Positions 43,622-50,854 of a stretch of DNA of 64,000 nt are shown piece by piece (positions within the stretch are counted from its first letter, which is position 1; each line of letters begins with the position of its first letter). The position numbers were made by a program, and so were the translations under genes. The stretch comes from Brevibacillus fulvus. GTDB taxonomy: Bacteria; Bacillota; Bacilli; Brevibacillales; Brevibacillaceae. The notes beneath the pieces are model-generated. The model searched no databases, was not told the DNA's origin, and saw only the letters and a list, made by a program, of their open reading frames with translations. The stretch covers positions 1-64,000 of the forward strand of contig NZ_JAFBEB010000010.1 in NCBI RefSeq assembly GCF_016908525.1. Direction: 5' to 3'.

Positions 43622-43843
43622 CTACTCTTTCCTGTTGCTGACGATTTTATACAAATCGGTAATCTGACAACCAAGCACATGAGCAGCGTTGATAGCAAAA
43701 ATGAGGGACATGGTTGCTTCACCAGTGATTAGCTGGTTTACATATTGCCTTGATACCCCCATGCGTCTTGCAAATTCTGCTTGGCTTATGTTTTTTTTGT
43801 GTAATAGTGTCAGCAACAGGCATTCCCCAAGTCGGAATGCCAT
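43622..43843 (-). CDS. XRE-family helix-turn-helix regulator
   Basis: A 73-residue Cro/C1-type DNA-binding protein; HTH spans about SQAEFARRMGVSRQYVNQLITGEATMSL (18-46). Ribosome site AAAGGAG before ATG 43843. It is transcribed to the left, divergent from the short gene at 44012, with TTGGCA-type repeats between them. Probably a repressor of that divergent transcript. Confidence 0.85.
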   Translation of the reverse strand: MAFRLGECLLLTLLHKKNISQAEFARRMGVSRQYVNQLITGEATMSLIFAINAAHVLGCQITDLYKIVSNRKE

Positions 43844-43905
43844 ATGAGTCTCCTTTCAAAAAGGCGGTGAGTACATCAATGAACTAGCAGCATGGGCCGA
43901 TTTAC

Positions 43906-43960
43906 TGCCAATTCAATTCGTTGGCAAAATATTGTAGTACAGTAGACTTGAATTTGTTGG
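43906..43960. promoter_or_regulatory. TTGGCA operator cluster
   Basis: CTGCCAA (43906-43912) and TTGGCA (43921-43926) form an inverted pair; a second direct copy GTTGGCAAAA lies at 43957-43966 inside a promoter spacer. TTCAATTCGTTGGCAAAA and TTGAATTTGTTGGCAAAA resemble each other closely. Likely binding sites for the adjacent XRE protein. Confidence 0.55.
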
Positions 43961-43977
43961 CAAAAGCATAGATAATA
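43949..43977 (+). promoter_or_regulatory. Candidate promoter for the 44012 gene
   Basis: TTGAAT, 17 bases, GATAAT, reading right. The spacer contains a TTGGCA operator copy, so repression by the divergent XRE protein is likely. Confidence 0.55.
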
Positions 43978-44011
43978 TAAGAACACACGTTTGGTTCTAG
44001 GGGGAGAGGGA

Positions 44012-44134
44012 ATGACCACAGAGTCCCGAAAAAGGCTTCAAATCAACTTAAACTTACTGAAACTAAAGTTGGAATATAAAGCGAACAATACGAACGATAC
44101 GAACAAAGCGAACGAAAAAGAAAAGCCCAAATAG
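44012..44134 (+). CDS. Small hydrophilic hypothetical protein
   Basis: A 40-residue basic protein with a very strong ribosome site (GGGGGAGAGGG). Contains Leu repeats (INLNLLKLKLEY) and an Asn/Thr-Lys tail (NNTNDTNKANEKEK). No family known. It is bracketed by a regulated promoter and a terminator, so it is a single-gene transcript in the switch region. Confidence 0.6.
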   Translation: MTTESRKRLQINLNLLKLKLEYKANNTNDTNKANEKEKPK

Positions 44135-44141
44135 GCTTACA

Positions 44142-44183
44142 AAAGAATGGCACTTTTCTTTGTTGTCAAAGAGGTGCCATTCT
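44142..44183. terminator. Bidirectional terminator
   Basis: AAGAATGGCAC and GTGCCATTCTT (11 bp) around a 20-nt loop, with T-rich flanks on both strands. Separates the 44012 gene from the convergent repressor. Confidence 0.85.
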
Positions 44184-44185
44184 TA

Positions 44186-44548
44186 TTACTTTTGGTTAAG
44201 AATCCGTTTCGCTTTAATAAACGCAACCATATCTAAAATTTCGTCTTTTGATGCTTTTATTCCGTCTACTGTCAGATCATATTTTTCTATCAATTCTTCG
44301 AAAGATAGAGTTTGCGAGTGTTCAATAAAGGCTTTCTCGTCTGCTGTCAATTCAGTTTCATTTCCAAGTAACTCATCCAAAGATATTTTATGAAGTTTGG
44401 CAACCCTCTTTAGTGTGTCAATATCAGGAGTCCTCCTCCCTGTCTCATACTGGGCATATGTTGCTCTTGAAATTTCCAATTTGTCCGCTATCTCCTGCTG
44501 CGTCCATTTCCTCTTATTACGCAATTCCGTCAGTTTATCAGCCAACAT
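44186..44548 (-). CDS. Phage repressor (XRE/CI-like)
   Basis: A 120-residue repressor. N-terminal HTH (KLTELRNKRKWTQQEIADKLEISRATYAQYETGRRTPDIDTLKRVAKL), then a short acidic helical C-terminal region (ADEKAFIEHSQTLSFEELIEKYDL) without a LexA-like S/K protease core; so it is unlikely to self-cleave. ATG 44548 is chosen with AAGTGGTGA before it; GTG 44596 would add 16 residues. Divergent from the Cro-like gene, with promoters between them: this is the lysogeny switch. Confidence 0.88.
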   Translation of the reverse strand: MLADKLTELRNKRKWTQQEIADKLEISRATYAQYETGRRTPDIDTLKRVAKLHKISLDELLGNETELTADEKAFIEHSQTLSFEELIEKYDLTVDGIKASKDEILDMVAFIKAKRILNQK

Positions 44549-44656
44549 TGAAAAATCACCACTTCTTAAAATTTTTTTATTTAATAGCGCAATCACTTAG
44601 AAGTCACTTTTTGTTGTTGCTCTCCGCTACAATTATAACAGGTAAATCGTAATAAA

Positions 44657-44684
44657 AATATAGTATTTGCTGTATTTTAGTCAA
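44657..44684 (-). promoter_or_regulatory. Repressor promoter (candidate)
   Basis: On the minus strand TTGACT (44684-44679), 16 bases, TATATT (44662-44657), reading toward the repressor. Confidence 0.6.
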
Positions 44685-44783
44685 GTATTACGTTCATGCA
44701 AATTGCTGCTAAATGCTACAAGTTTCACGGAAAAACGGCAAAATAGCACAAAAACTCATTGTTTCGGATTGTTACAACACGTA

Positions 44784-44813
44784 TTGACTTGTGGCGTAGT
44801 GTCACAATATAAT
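44784..44813 (+). promoter_or_regulatory. Early promoter with overlapping operator (family member 2)
   Basis: TTGACT (44784-44789), 18 bases, TATAAT (44808-44813). The spacer is filled by an imperfect palindrome TTGTGGCG, TAG, TGTCACAA (44789-44807), related to the perfect sites at 45068 and 53452. A repressor bound here would block RNA polymerase, so this is likely the main early promoter and its operator. Confidence 0.75.
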
Positions 44814-44858
44814 CAAACTTGTCGATGTTGCTAACTGACACAAACTTAAAAAATTATT

Positions 44859-44868
44859 GGGGGGGGGG
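44859..44868 (+). promoter_or_regulatory. G10 homopolymer at the ribosome site of the Cro-like gene
   Basis: Ten consecutive G end five bases before GTG 44874. They serve as Shine-Dalgarno region; slippage would change its length and so perhaps expression of the Cro-like gene. Confidence 0.6.
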
Positions 44869-44873
44869 ATACG

Positions 44874-45065
44874 GTGGCACAACGTAGTTGGCTGGTTAAT
44901 GCAAGAATCAAAGCGAATTTAACCCAGCAAGAAGTTGCAGACATTGCACAGATTAGTAGGGCTTACTATGCTCAGGTGGAAAGCGGAAGCAGAAAGCCCA
45001 GCCCTGACGTTGCTAAGAAGATAGCCGAAACGCTGAAATTTGAGTGGACGTATTTTTTTGTCTGA
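44874..45065 (+). CDS. Cro-like XRE regulator
   Basis: A 63-residue HTH protein (ARIKANLTQQEVADIAQISRAYYAQVESGSRKPSPDVAKKIAETL), first gene of the rightward early operon. GTG start behind a poly-G site. It is divergent from the repressor and close in sequence to its HTH region, in particular the recognition helix (ISRA(Y/T)YAQ), so both probably bind the same operators. Confidence 0.88.
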   Translation: MAQRSWLVNARIKANLTQQEVADIAQISRAYYAQVESGSRKPSPDVAKKIAETLKFEWTYFFV

Positions 45066-45067
45066 CA

Positions 45068-45084
45068 TGTGGCGTTTCGCCACA
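45068..45084. promoter_or_regulatory. Palindrome, operator family member 3
   Basis: TGTGGCG, TTT, CGCCACA, perfect 7-bp arms, starting three bases after the Cro-like stop codon. Confidence 0.72.
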
Positions 45085-45138
45085 AAATCACAAAGTAATG
45101 TTTCGGTTTGAAAGCACCTGGAAAGGGGGTGAGACAGA

Positions 45139-45255
45139 ATGAGGGTAAGGATGTTTTACGCAAGCCGGCTAATGAAAGGCTGGGAAGTGCGCCAGGCAGC
45201 ACAAAAAGAACTGGCAAGGGAAACTCTTAAACGCTACGGCAGTAAGGGGGCCTAA
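45139..45255 (+). CDS. Small basic hypothetical protein
   Basis: A 38-residue protein with AAAGGGGGTGA before ATG 45139; rich in Arg/Lys (MRVRMFYASRLMKGWEVRQAA). It ends two bases before the split SbcC gene. Function unknown; coding is inferred from the ribosome site and tight packing. Confidence 0.55.
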   Translation: MRVRMFYASRLMKGWEVRQAAQKELARETLKRYGSKGA

Positions 45256-45257
45256 CA

Positions 45258-46655
45258 ATGGCGGGTATTCAAGTAATACGGCTGAAAGGCTTCCAGTCCC
45301 ATATCGACAGCAGCGTAGAACTTTCCCCAGGGCTTACAGTAATCACCGGCCCAAGCGACAGCGGTAAGACCGCTGTAATACGGGCGGTACGCTGGGTGGC
45401 CTTTGGTGAACCGACAGGGGAAGCCTTCGTAAATGAAGCCGTAGGCGAAGCAGAAGTAACGATTGAACTGTCGAACGGCGTAGCCGTTACGAAGCATAGA
45501 AGAAAAGGCAAAACGTCTTACCGGCTTAACACGATGGAACAGGCGTTTGAAAAAGCGGAATTGCCGGTAGAAGTGGAAGAAGCGCTGCAAATCGTAAAGC
45601 AGCGCTTCGGGGACTTTGAAACGGCCCTAAACTTTGCTTACCAGCTAGAAGCGCCGTTCTTGATAAGTGAAACGGCTAGCGCTGGGGCCAAGATTTTAGG
45701 GAAGCTGGCGGGTACTGAACGGCTTGACCTTGCAGCCAAAGCGATTGCGAAGGACACATACGCCGCCCGACAGGAACGCAGCCATGCTGAAAAAGACATT
45801 GAAAGAATCAACCAACAGCTGGGCGCGTTCATTGGATTGGACAAGCTGCGTGAACAGCTGGACGCTTGCGAATACCTGGTAAGCGATATTGAAAAGGTAA
45901 TCAATCGGCAACAGGTACTACGACAGTTGACAATACAGCTGGCAGCTGCAAACACAGCCCTGGCAGAGTACGCCGACCAATTAGATAAACTGGCGGCAGT
46001 ACCCAGCCTTGTAAAAGACCTTGAAAACATAGAAAAAGCCCAGCAACGCTACGACACGCTGCTAGGCTTGTACGGAAAGCTAGGCGAGGCTTCCGCACAA
46101 ATTGAAAGACTAGAAAAATATGCAAGACAGTTTCACGGGCTGCAAGAAGCAGATACAAAACTATGCAGCCTGGAAAGTAACAGAGTTGAAAAATTAACAA
46201 CATTATCAACAGTATACACACGTTATACACAGGAAGTAAACACTGCTGATAATCAGCTTAGGCTATTGGCCGGCGTAGATCAAGCCGTAACGATTCTGGC
46301 ACAGGTGGAACAGGCGCAGGAAAAAGCGGCAAGGCTAGACCTTTTGCAGAACACCTACGAAAACGAAACGCTGGTACTGGAAGCCTGCAACCGCCGCCTG
46401 GCGAAATCCGAAGGCCTGGAAGAAGCAGCTAAACTACTTGCCGGCATGGACGACACGCTGGCCCGTATTGCAAGGCTGAAAGAACTGCGCCAGTCCAAAA
46501 TAAGCCGTGACCTTGTGGTAGCCCAGGCGAACGTCAACCTGAACAATACGGAAACCGGCCTACGTGCAGCAGAAGCGGAACTAGCAGCAGCCTGGGAAGC
46601 AGCGGGCGGTATTTGCCCGTTATGTGACCAGCCGCATACAGGGGGTGGCTGCTGA
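45258..46655 (+). CDS. SbcC/Rad50-like ATPase, N-terminal half
   Basis: A 465-residue protein with an ABC-type ATPase N lobe: GFQSHIDSSVELSPGLTVITGPSDSGKTAVIRAV (Walker A G31-T38). A long coiled coil (~175-440) follows, ending with a CxxC zinc hook (C453-C456, ICPLCDQPH). It stops 9 residues after the hook. The Q-loop/N-lobe is there but signature and Walker B motifs are missing; these are on a separate gene at 47594. The two halves should join into one Rad50/gp46-type ATPase that works with the SbcD at 49052 in end processing and recombination. Confidence 0.88.
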   Translation: MAGIQVIRLKGFQSHIDSSVELSPGLTVITGPSDSGKTAVIRAVRWVAFGEPTGEAFVNEAVGEAEVTIELSNGVAVTKHRRKGKTSYRLNTMEQAFEKAELPVEVEEALQIVKQRFGDFETALNFAYQLEAPFLISETASAGAKILGKLAGTERLDLAAKAIAKDTYAARQERSHAEKDIERINQQLGAFIGLDKLREQLDACEYLVSDIEKVINRQQVLRQLTIQLAAANTALAEYADQLDKLAAVPSLVKDLENIEKAQQRYDTLLGLYGKLGEASAQIERLEKYARQFHGLQEADTKLCSLESNRVEKLTTLSTVYTRYTQEVNTADNQLRLLAGVDQAVTILAQVEQAQEKAARLDLLQNTYENETLVLEACNRRLAKSEGLEEAAKLLAGMDDTLARIARLKELRQSKISRDLVVAQANVNLNNTETGLRAAEAELAAAWEAAGGICPLCDQPHTGGGC

Positions 46656-47194
46656 TGAAAAACTACTACGAAATTCGTCAAGCTGAAAATAGCGTAATGA
46701 TTCAGCTTAACACCAGGGAAGGCGTAGTACCGGCTTTTATTGACTATGACGACCTGGACAAGCTGCAAGACATTTGCACCCTGGGGCTATCGAACGGAAA
46801 AGCCCGCAGCGGTAAAGCAAGCGGCCAGAAGTACCTTCACCTGGTTATTGTGGGCGAAATCCCGAAAGGCAACCGCCTGGAATGGATAAACGGGAACCAG
46901 CTAGATTGCCGTAAAAGCAACTTGCAGCTGGTAGACAAAGAAGGCAACGTGACCCGATTCGTGAAGATCCCCGAAACACCCCACCATGTAGAAGTTGACT
47001 TGACCGTAACCGGTGACAAGCCGAAAAGCACCGTACCAGGCGTGACCTTCCATAAGGCAAGCCAGCTGTGGAACGCAAGGCCGTACTACCAGGGGCAGCA
47101 CCACAGCCTGGGGTATCACAAAGACCAGGCCGTAGCTGAACAGAAAGCTTTAGACTTTTGGAAATCGAAAGGGGTAAACATAGATGGACATTAA
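46655..47194 (+). CDS. HNH-like/AP2-domain protein, degenerate homing-type nuclease
   Basis: A 179-residue protein between the two SbcC halves. Middle part YLHLVIVGEIPKGNRLEWINGNQLDCRKSNLQLVDKEGN has the shape of HNH homing nucleases (usually H-x-P...HxxGNxxDNRxxNL), but histidines at the catalytic positions are replaced (HLVIV, EWINGN). The C-terminal region (KSTVPGVTFHKASQLWNARPYYQGQHHSLGYHKDQAVAEQKAL) is an AP2-type DNA-binding domain. It is therefore likely inactive as a nuclease, perhaps retained for DNA binding. Start overlaps the SbcC-N stop. Confidence 0.75.
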   Translation: MKNYYEIRQAENSVMIQLNTREGVVPAFIDYDDLDKLQDICTLGLSNGKARSGKASGQKYLHLVIVGEIPKGNRLEWINGNQLDCRKSNLQLVDKEGNVTRFVKIPETPHHVEVDLTVTGDKPKSTVPGVTFHKASQLWNARPYYQGQHHSLGYHKDQAVAEQKALDFWKSKGVNIDGH

Positions 47195-47417
47195 AAACCG
47201 TATCGAAGTGGCGAAAATCAATCTGCGGAGAGCAGAAAACGCAAAGGTACAGGCCGAAACACAAAAGGCTGCTGCGGAAAAGCAGCTGGCAGAAGTCATT
47301 GAACAAATGGCTGCCGAAGGGGTAACGCCTGACACTATCCAGCAGGAAATTGCGAAGCTGGAAAACCAAGTGGAAACCGACCTAGGCCGTGTCGAAGCGC
47401 TGATTCCCCAGGTGTAA
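47184..47417 (+). CDS. Small coiled-coil protein
   Basis: A 77-residue, entirely helical protein (IEVAKINLRRAENAKVQAETQKAAAEKQLAEVIEQM). It lies between the SbcC halves and could extend or bridge their coiled coils. Ribosome site GAAAGGGGTAAAC. Overlaps the HNH-like gene by 11 bases. Confidence 0.75.
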   Translation: MDIKNRIEVAKINLRRAENAKVQAETQKAAAEKQLAEVIEQMAAEGVTPDTIQQEIAKLENQVETDLGRVEALIPQV

Positions 47418-47421
47418 GTAA

Positions 47422-47622
47422 ATGGACAAGCTGAAATACGTCTACGGTAGGATTGCGGCCCTTTTGGACGCAGCGGGGGTAGACATTCGTTATCATCACA
47501 CCGGCTACGGCGGCGGGCATTTGTACCTGGTGGAAACAGCGACCGGCAAAACCCTGCCCTGGGACTGGAAGGACACGGGGGAAGGTGAAGAAGATGTACC
47601 AATTACAAAAGGTGAAAATTGA
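47422..47622 (+). CDS. Small hypothetical protein
   Basis: A 66-residue acidic protein (YVYGRIAALLDAAGVDIRYHHTGYGGGHLYLVE). No known family. The end of the frame overlaps the start of SbcC C-half. It could be a fragment of the same region. Confidence 0.6.
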   Translation: MDKLKYVYGRIAALLDAAGVDIRYHHTGYGGGHLYLVETATGKTLPWDWKDTGEGEEDVPITKGEN

Positions 47623-48229
47623 CCTGCGGCAGCTGGCAAATAAGCTGGCTGCTATGGAAGGGCAACGGAACTTGTTGCAGCAACAACAGGAAGATGCCCA
47701 AGAACGGAAGGCAGAAGCCGAAAAGCAGCTGGGCTTATACGATAAAGTGCAAATCTTGCTACAGAAAACTAGCGATTACGCAAGGCAGCGGGCCAAAGTG
47801 CGAATGGAAGAAATCGTAACCAGCGCCCTAAGCGTGGTATTCGGCAAGGATTACCGTTTTACAATTGCCCTGGACGTGAAGGGCAGCCAGCCAGTAGCAG
47901 AATACTGGCTTGAATCAGAAGGCGTAAAAACGCAGCTGAAACCGCCTGACTATGACCGTGGCGGCGGGGTAGCTGACGTGGTAAGCCTGGCCCTACGCCT
48001 TGCAATCGGGGAACTGACCGGCGTAACCGGCCCGTTATTCCTGGATGAAGTAGGGAAGCACGTAAGCGCTGAATATGCCCCAAACGTGGCGTACTTCTTG
48101 AAGCAGTACAGCCAAAACCTGGGCCGACAGATTGTATTGATTACGCATAACAAAGACCTGGCCGAAATTGGGGACGTGTCCATAGAAGTAAGCCAGCGGA
48201 ACGGAAAAAGTCATGTAGCTTATGTTTAG
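47594..48229 (+). CDS. SbcC/Rad50-like ATPase, C-terminal half
   Basis: A 211-residue protein: short coiled coil (~10-55), then the C lobe with ABC signature (YDRGGGVADVVSLALRLAIG) and Walker B/D-loop (GPLFLDEVGKHVS), and the H-loop (VLITHNKDL). It complements the missing motifs of the 45258 gene. There is no second CxxC. ATG 47594 follows GGGGGAAGGTGA; GTG 47585 is an alternative. Overlaps the preceding gene. Confidence 0.88.
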   Translation: MYQLQKVKIDLRQLANKLAAMEGQRNLLQQQQEDAQERKAEAEKQLGLYDKVQILLQKTSDYARQRAKVRMEEIVTSALSVVFGKDYRFTIALDVKGSQPVAEYWLESEGVKTQLKPPDYDRGGGVADVVSLALRLAIGELTGVTGPLFLDEVGKHVSAEYAPNVAYFLKQYSQNLGRQIVLITHNKDLAEIGDVSIEVSQRNGKSHVAYV

Positions 48230-48431
48230 ACGCCGGCACAGTAGCAGGGTAGAGCCTTCCAGCCTTATTTGCCCCGATTGTGGGAACGTGTTTACCATCT
48301 GGCGGCCAAAAGGCCAAGGAAGGCCTGCCAACCATCTTAAAAAGCTTTACTGCTACAGGTGCAAAGAAGAAAAGAATCATATAGAACTGCCCGAATGGGC
48401 CATAACGAAAGGGGTAAACGAAAATGGTTAA
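48222..48431 (+). CDS. Zinc-ribbon protein
   Basis: A 69-residue basic protein with two CxxC pairs (CPDCGN and CYRCKE) about 24 residues apart, a zinc ribbon. Start ATG overlaps the SbcC-C stop. Likely nucleic-acid binding. Function unknown. Confidence 0.72.
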   Translation: MFRRRHSSRVEPSSLICPDCGNVFTIWRPKGQGRPANHLKKLYCYRCKEEKNHIELPEWAITKGVNENG

Positions 48432-49038
48432 AGCATTGGCTGGAATTTTGGAAGGTATCTTTGGCGGCGCTGACCGCAAGGAAGTAGGCACGGTAAGCGA
48501 AGGGCTGCGCCAGCGTTACGTAGCTTGGAAGCAAGCAAAGCAAGACCTTAAAACCCGTATGGACGCACGTATGGCCGAACTGCAAGCGCAGTTTGACGCT
48601 GAATTTAAGGCGCAGCATGACGACATTATGAACCAAAAGCGCCAACTTTGGGACGCAGCCTATGACGAACTGGGCGTAACGGACAGGGAAGCAAAGCACC
48701 AAATTGACCCTATCACTGGCCTGGTTACGGTGGAAGTAACCGGCTGCGCTTGCGGTAAGTGCGGCAAAGACAAACAGAAGCGCCACGTAGGTAAGGTAAG
48801 CGAAGCGCTGCTGCAAGAATACAAAGCATGGGGCCAGGAAGTAGACGAAACTGCGGAAGCACACGAAGCGGCGCACAAAAATGTGGATGCAGAATTTGAA
48901 GCGAAGCAACAGGCCCTAAATGACCGTAAGCAAGCGCTTTGGGCGAAGATTGAAGCGGAATTGAACCTGGACGCCGACTACGAACCAGGCTACAACATCG
49001 ACCAGGAAACCGGCGATATTTACGCATACGAAGCGTAG
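48424..49038 (+). CDS. Duplicated coiled-coil protein with central CxxC
   Basis: A 204-residue protein made of two similar halves. Residues ~23-100 (VSEGLRQRYVAWKQ...QKRQLWDAAYDELGV...IDPITGLV) and ~123-200 (VSEALLQEYKAWGQ...DRKQALWAKIEAEL...IDQETGDI) share length and motif order. A linker CACGKCGKDK with a CxxC lies between. This looks like a tandem duplication, perhaps a miniature coiled-coil protein that works with the SbcC/D pair. Family not known. Confidence 0.72.
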   Translation: MVKALAGILEGIFGGADRKEVGTVSEGLRQRYVAWKQAKQDLKTRMDARMAELQAQFDAEFKAQHDDIMNQKRQLWDAAYDELGVTDREAKHQIDPITGLVTVEVTGCACGKCGKDKQKRHVGKVSEALLQEYKAWGQEVDETAEAHEAAHKNVDAEFEAKQQALNDRKQALWAKIEAELNLDADYEPGYNIDQETGDIYAYEA

Positions 49039-49051
49039 GGGGGCCGGCAAC

Positions 49052-50035
49052 ATGGTAGTGAAACTGCTGGAAGTAGGCGACATTCACGCCAGGGGGACAA
49101 GCCCACGCAACCGCCTGGACGATTACACGCTAGCCCTAAAACGAAAGATGCAGGAAGTTTTCAAGCTGGCCCAGGTACACCAGGTAGACGCAATTATCTG
49201 CCCTGGGGATGTGTTCGACAGCTACCAAGTATCAATTGCCGTACTATTGGATTTTGTCAACCTGTTCAGACAAAGCCCTGTACCGATTTTTACGACAGCC
49301 GGCAATCATGACCTACCAAGCTACAACCTGGAAACGTACTACCGTACCAGCCTTCACTTGTTGGAAATGCTCGTACCGCAGCTGCGGGTAATCAATGACC
49401 CTAGCGAAGCGGTAGTAATCAAAGACCTGGTACAGCTGACCTTTACGCCGTACAGCGGCAAGATGGACGTAGCCGGCTACGGGTACAGCCCCGAAGGGGA
49501 AGCAGCGGAACGCAGCGACTTATTCAAGATTCACGTAAGCCACGGTATGCTGCTTGACCATACGCCGCCCTTTGACCGTTACACGCTGGTACAAGAAGTA
49601 GAAACGGAAGCAGACGTAGTATTCTGCGGCCATGACCATACCGGCTTTGGAATATTTCACCGGCAGGACGGTAGGACGTTTGTAAACCTGGGCAGCCTGA
49701 CCCGATTAAGCGCCAGTGTAACCGAAATGGAACGGCCCATACAGGCGGCCCTTATCACAGTAGACCCCGAAAACTACGAGAAGGGCTTTGACCTGGAAGC
49801 AATCACCCTGGAAAGCGCCCAGCCTGGCAGCCAAATACTTGACCGCAGCGGCCTGGAAGCCGAACAGAAGCGGCAATACGCTATGGAACAGTTTAGCGCC
49901 TTGATACAGGGGAACGATGGCGAAGCGGTAGCCGTGAACGTGGAACAGATGGTAGAAATGATAGCCAAACGGGAAAGCATAGCGCCCGAAGTAGTGGCGC
50001 TGGCCCTGGCAAAAATCGAACAGCAAGTAGTTTAG
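49052..50035 (+). CDS. sbcD: SbcD/Mre11-like exonuclease
   Basis: A 327-residue metallophosphoesterase nuclease (phage gp47 type). Motifs: GDIHARG, PGDVFDSY, GNHDLPS, HVSHGML and CGHDHTGF. Processes DNA ends with the split SbcC ATPase. The C-terminal part binds the ATPase in relatives. Spacing and order match sbcC-sbcD operons. Confidence 0.92.
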   Translation: MVVKLLEVGDIHARGTSPRNRLDDYTLALKRKMQEVFKLAQVHQVDAIICPGDVFDSYQVSIAVLLDFVNLFRQSPVPIFTTAGNHDLPSYNLETYYRTSLHLLEMLVPQLRVINDPSEAVVIKDLVQLTFTPYSGKMDVAGYGYSPEGEAAERSDLFKIHVSHGMLLDHTPPFDRYTLVQEVETEADVVFCGHDHTGFGIFHRQDGRTFVNLGSLTRLSASVTEMERPIQAALITVDPENYEKGFDLEAITLESAQPGSQILDRSGLEAEQKRQYAMEQFSALIQGNDGEAVAVNVEQMVEMIAKRESIAPEVVALALAKIEQQVV

Positions 50036-50047
50036 GAGGGGGCTGCA

Positions 50048-50161
50048 ATGAATAGCGATATTTTGAAAGACGAAGAAGTAATGAAAGCTATTCAAACATT
50101 GGTGGATAAAGGCGTAACGCTAGAAATGCTTGAGAAATGGTACGGAGAACGGCCGATATGA
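50048..50161 (+). CDS. Small hypothetical protein
   Basis: A 37-residue acidic helical protein (SDILKDEEVMKAIQTLVDKGVTLEMLEKWYGERP), with GGAGGGGGC before ATG 50048. Its stop overlaps the next start (ATGA). Function unknown. Confidence 0.6.
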   Translation: MNSDILKDEEVMKAIQTLVDKGVTLEMLEKWYGERPI

Positions 50162-50376
50162 AGCACTACACTTGCGGGCATTGTGGCCACGTAACCGAAA
50201 CAGACGACCAGCTGGAAGCTATGGGCTTCCGCTGGTACTCAAACTTCACCAGTAAGATAAGCTGCCCGAATTGTGGCACGTACACGATACAGCAGGCCTT
50301 TGACGACACTTTCACGGGCGGCCACTTCCTGGTAGTGAAACCATTCAACCGAATCCGAAAGGGGCAAATAAAATGA
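50158..50376 (+). CDS. Zinc-binding small protein
   Basis: A 72-residue protein with CGHCGH and CPNCGT, a two-CxxC zinc-ribbon. ATG 50158 (overlap ATGA with the previous gene) is preferred over the longer frame from 50137. Function unknown. Confidence 0.72.
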   Translation: MKHYTCGHCGHVTETDDQLEAMGFRWYSNFTSKISCPNCGTYTIQQAFDDTFTGGHFLVVKPFNRIRKGQIK

Positions 50377-50840
50377 CCATGTATATCAACATTCTTAAAC
50401 CCGAAGAACTGCAAATGACCCTACAGCAGCTTGACGCTGCGGCCCAGGACGTGATTAACGCCGGCCAGGCCCGTGAAGAAGCCTACGGCAACAAGGCCGA
50501 CCTGGTGAAGCAACGCACAACGCTGAAAACGGACGTTGACCTGACCGAATCGGAGGCCATCATGAACATCAAGGGCGAAGGAAAAAGCGCCTACGCCGAA
50601 ATGCCAGGTGGCGAAAAAGTGTACCTGACCAACGAAACTGCCAGGGAAGCGTACCGCAAGATGGCCAGCCAGGAACAGCGTAAGAGCCTGGCCCTGGTCG
50701 AAGCCGACATTAACGCATTGGAAGTGATCTACTACCAGGCAAGCGATAAATGGCAGACCGTGAAGGCGGCATCTGACGCAATTCAGGCAAAGGCGAATTT
50801 GCAGGCAGCCATGCTTACCTTCATGGCGAAGCAGGGGTAA
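50373..50840 (+). CDS. Hypothetical helical protein
   Basis: A 155-residue protein, mostly helical, without known family; contains VKQRTTLKTDVDLTESEAIMNIKGEGKSAY and YLTNETAREAYRKMA. The pattern resembles small phage proteins located beside recombination genes. Overlaps the zinc protein stop (ATGA). Confidence 0.7.
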   Translation: MTMYINILKPEELQMTLQQLDAAAQDVINAGQAREEAYGNKADLVKQRTTLKTDVDLTESEAIMNIKGEGKSAYAEMPGGEKVYLTNETAREAYRKMASQEQRKSLALVEADINALEVIYYQASDKWQTVKAASDAIQAKANLQAAMLTFMAKQG

Positions 50841-50854
50841 GGGGGGCCGGAAAT

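Noticed and set aside
43481-43732. 83-residue plus-strand frame after the right AT-rich island
   Set aside because: No ribosome site, overlaps the minus-strand XRE gene, and has an AT-rich random composition.
45258-48229. A group I intron or intein as explanation for the split SbcC
   Set aside because: Both halves have proper ribosome sites and stop codons; no intron core or intein splicing motifs are visible. Separate genes fit better.
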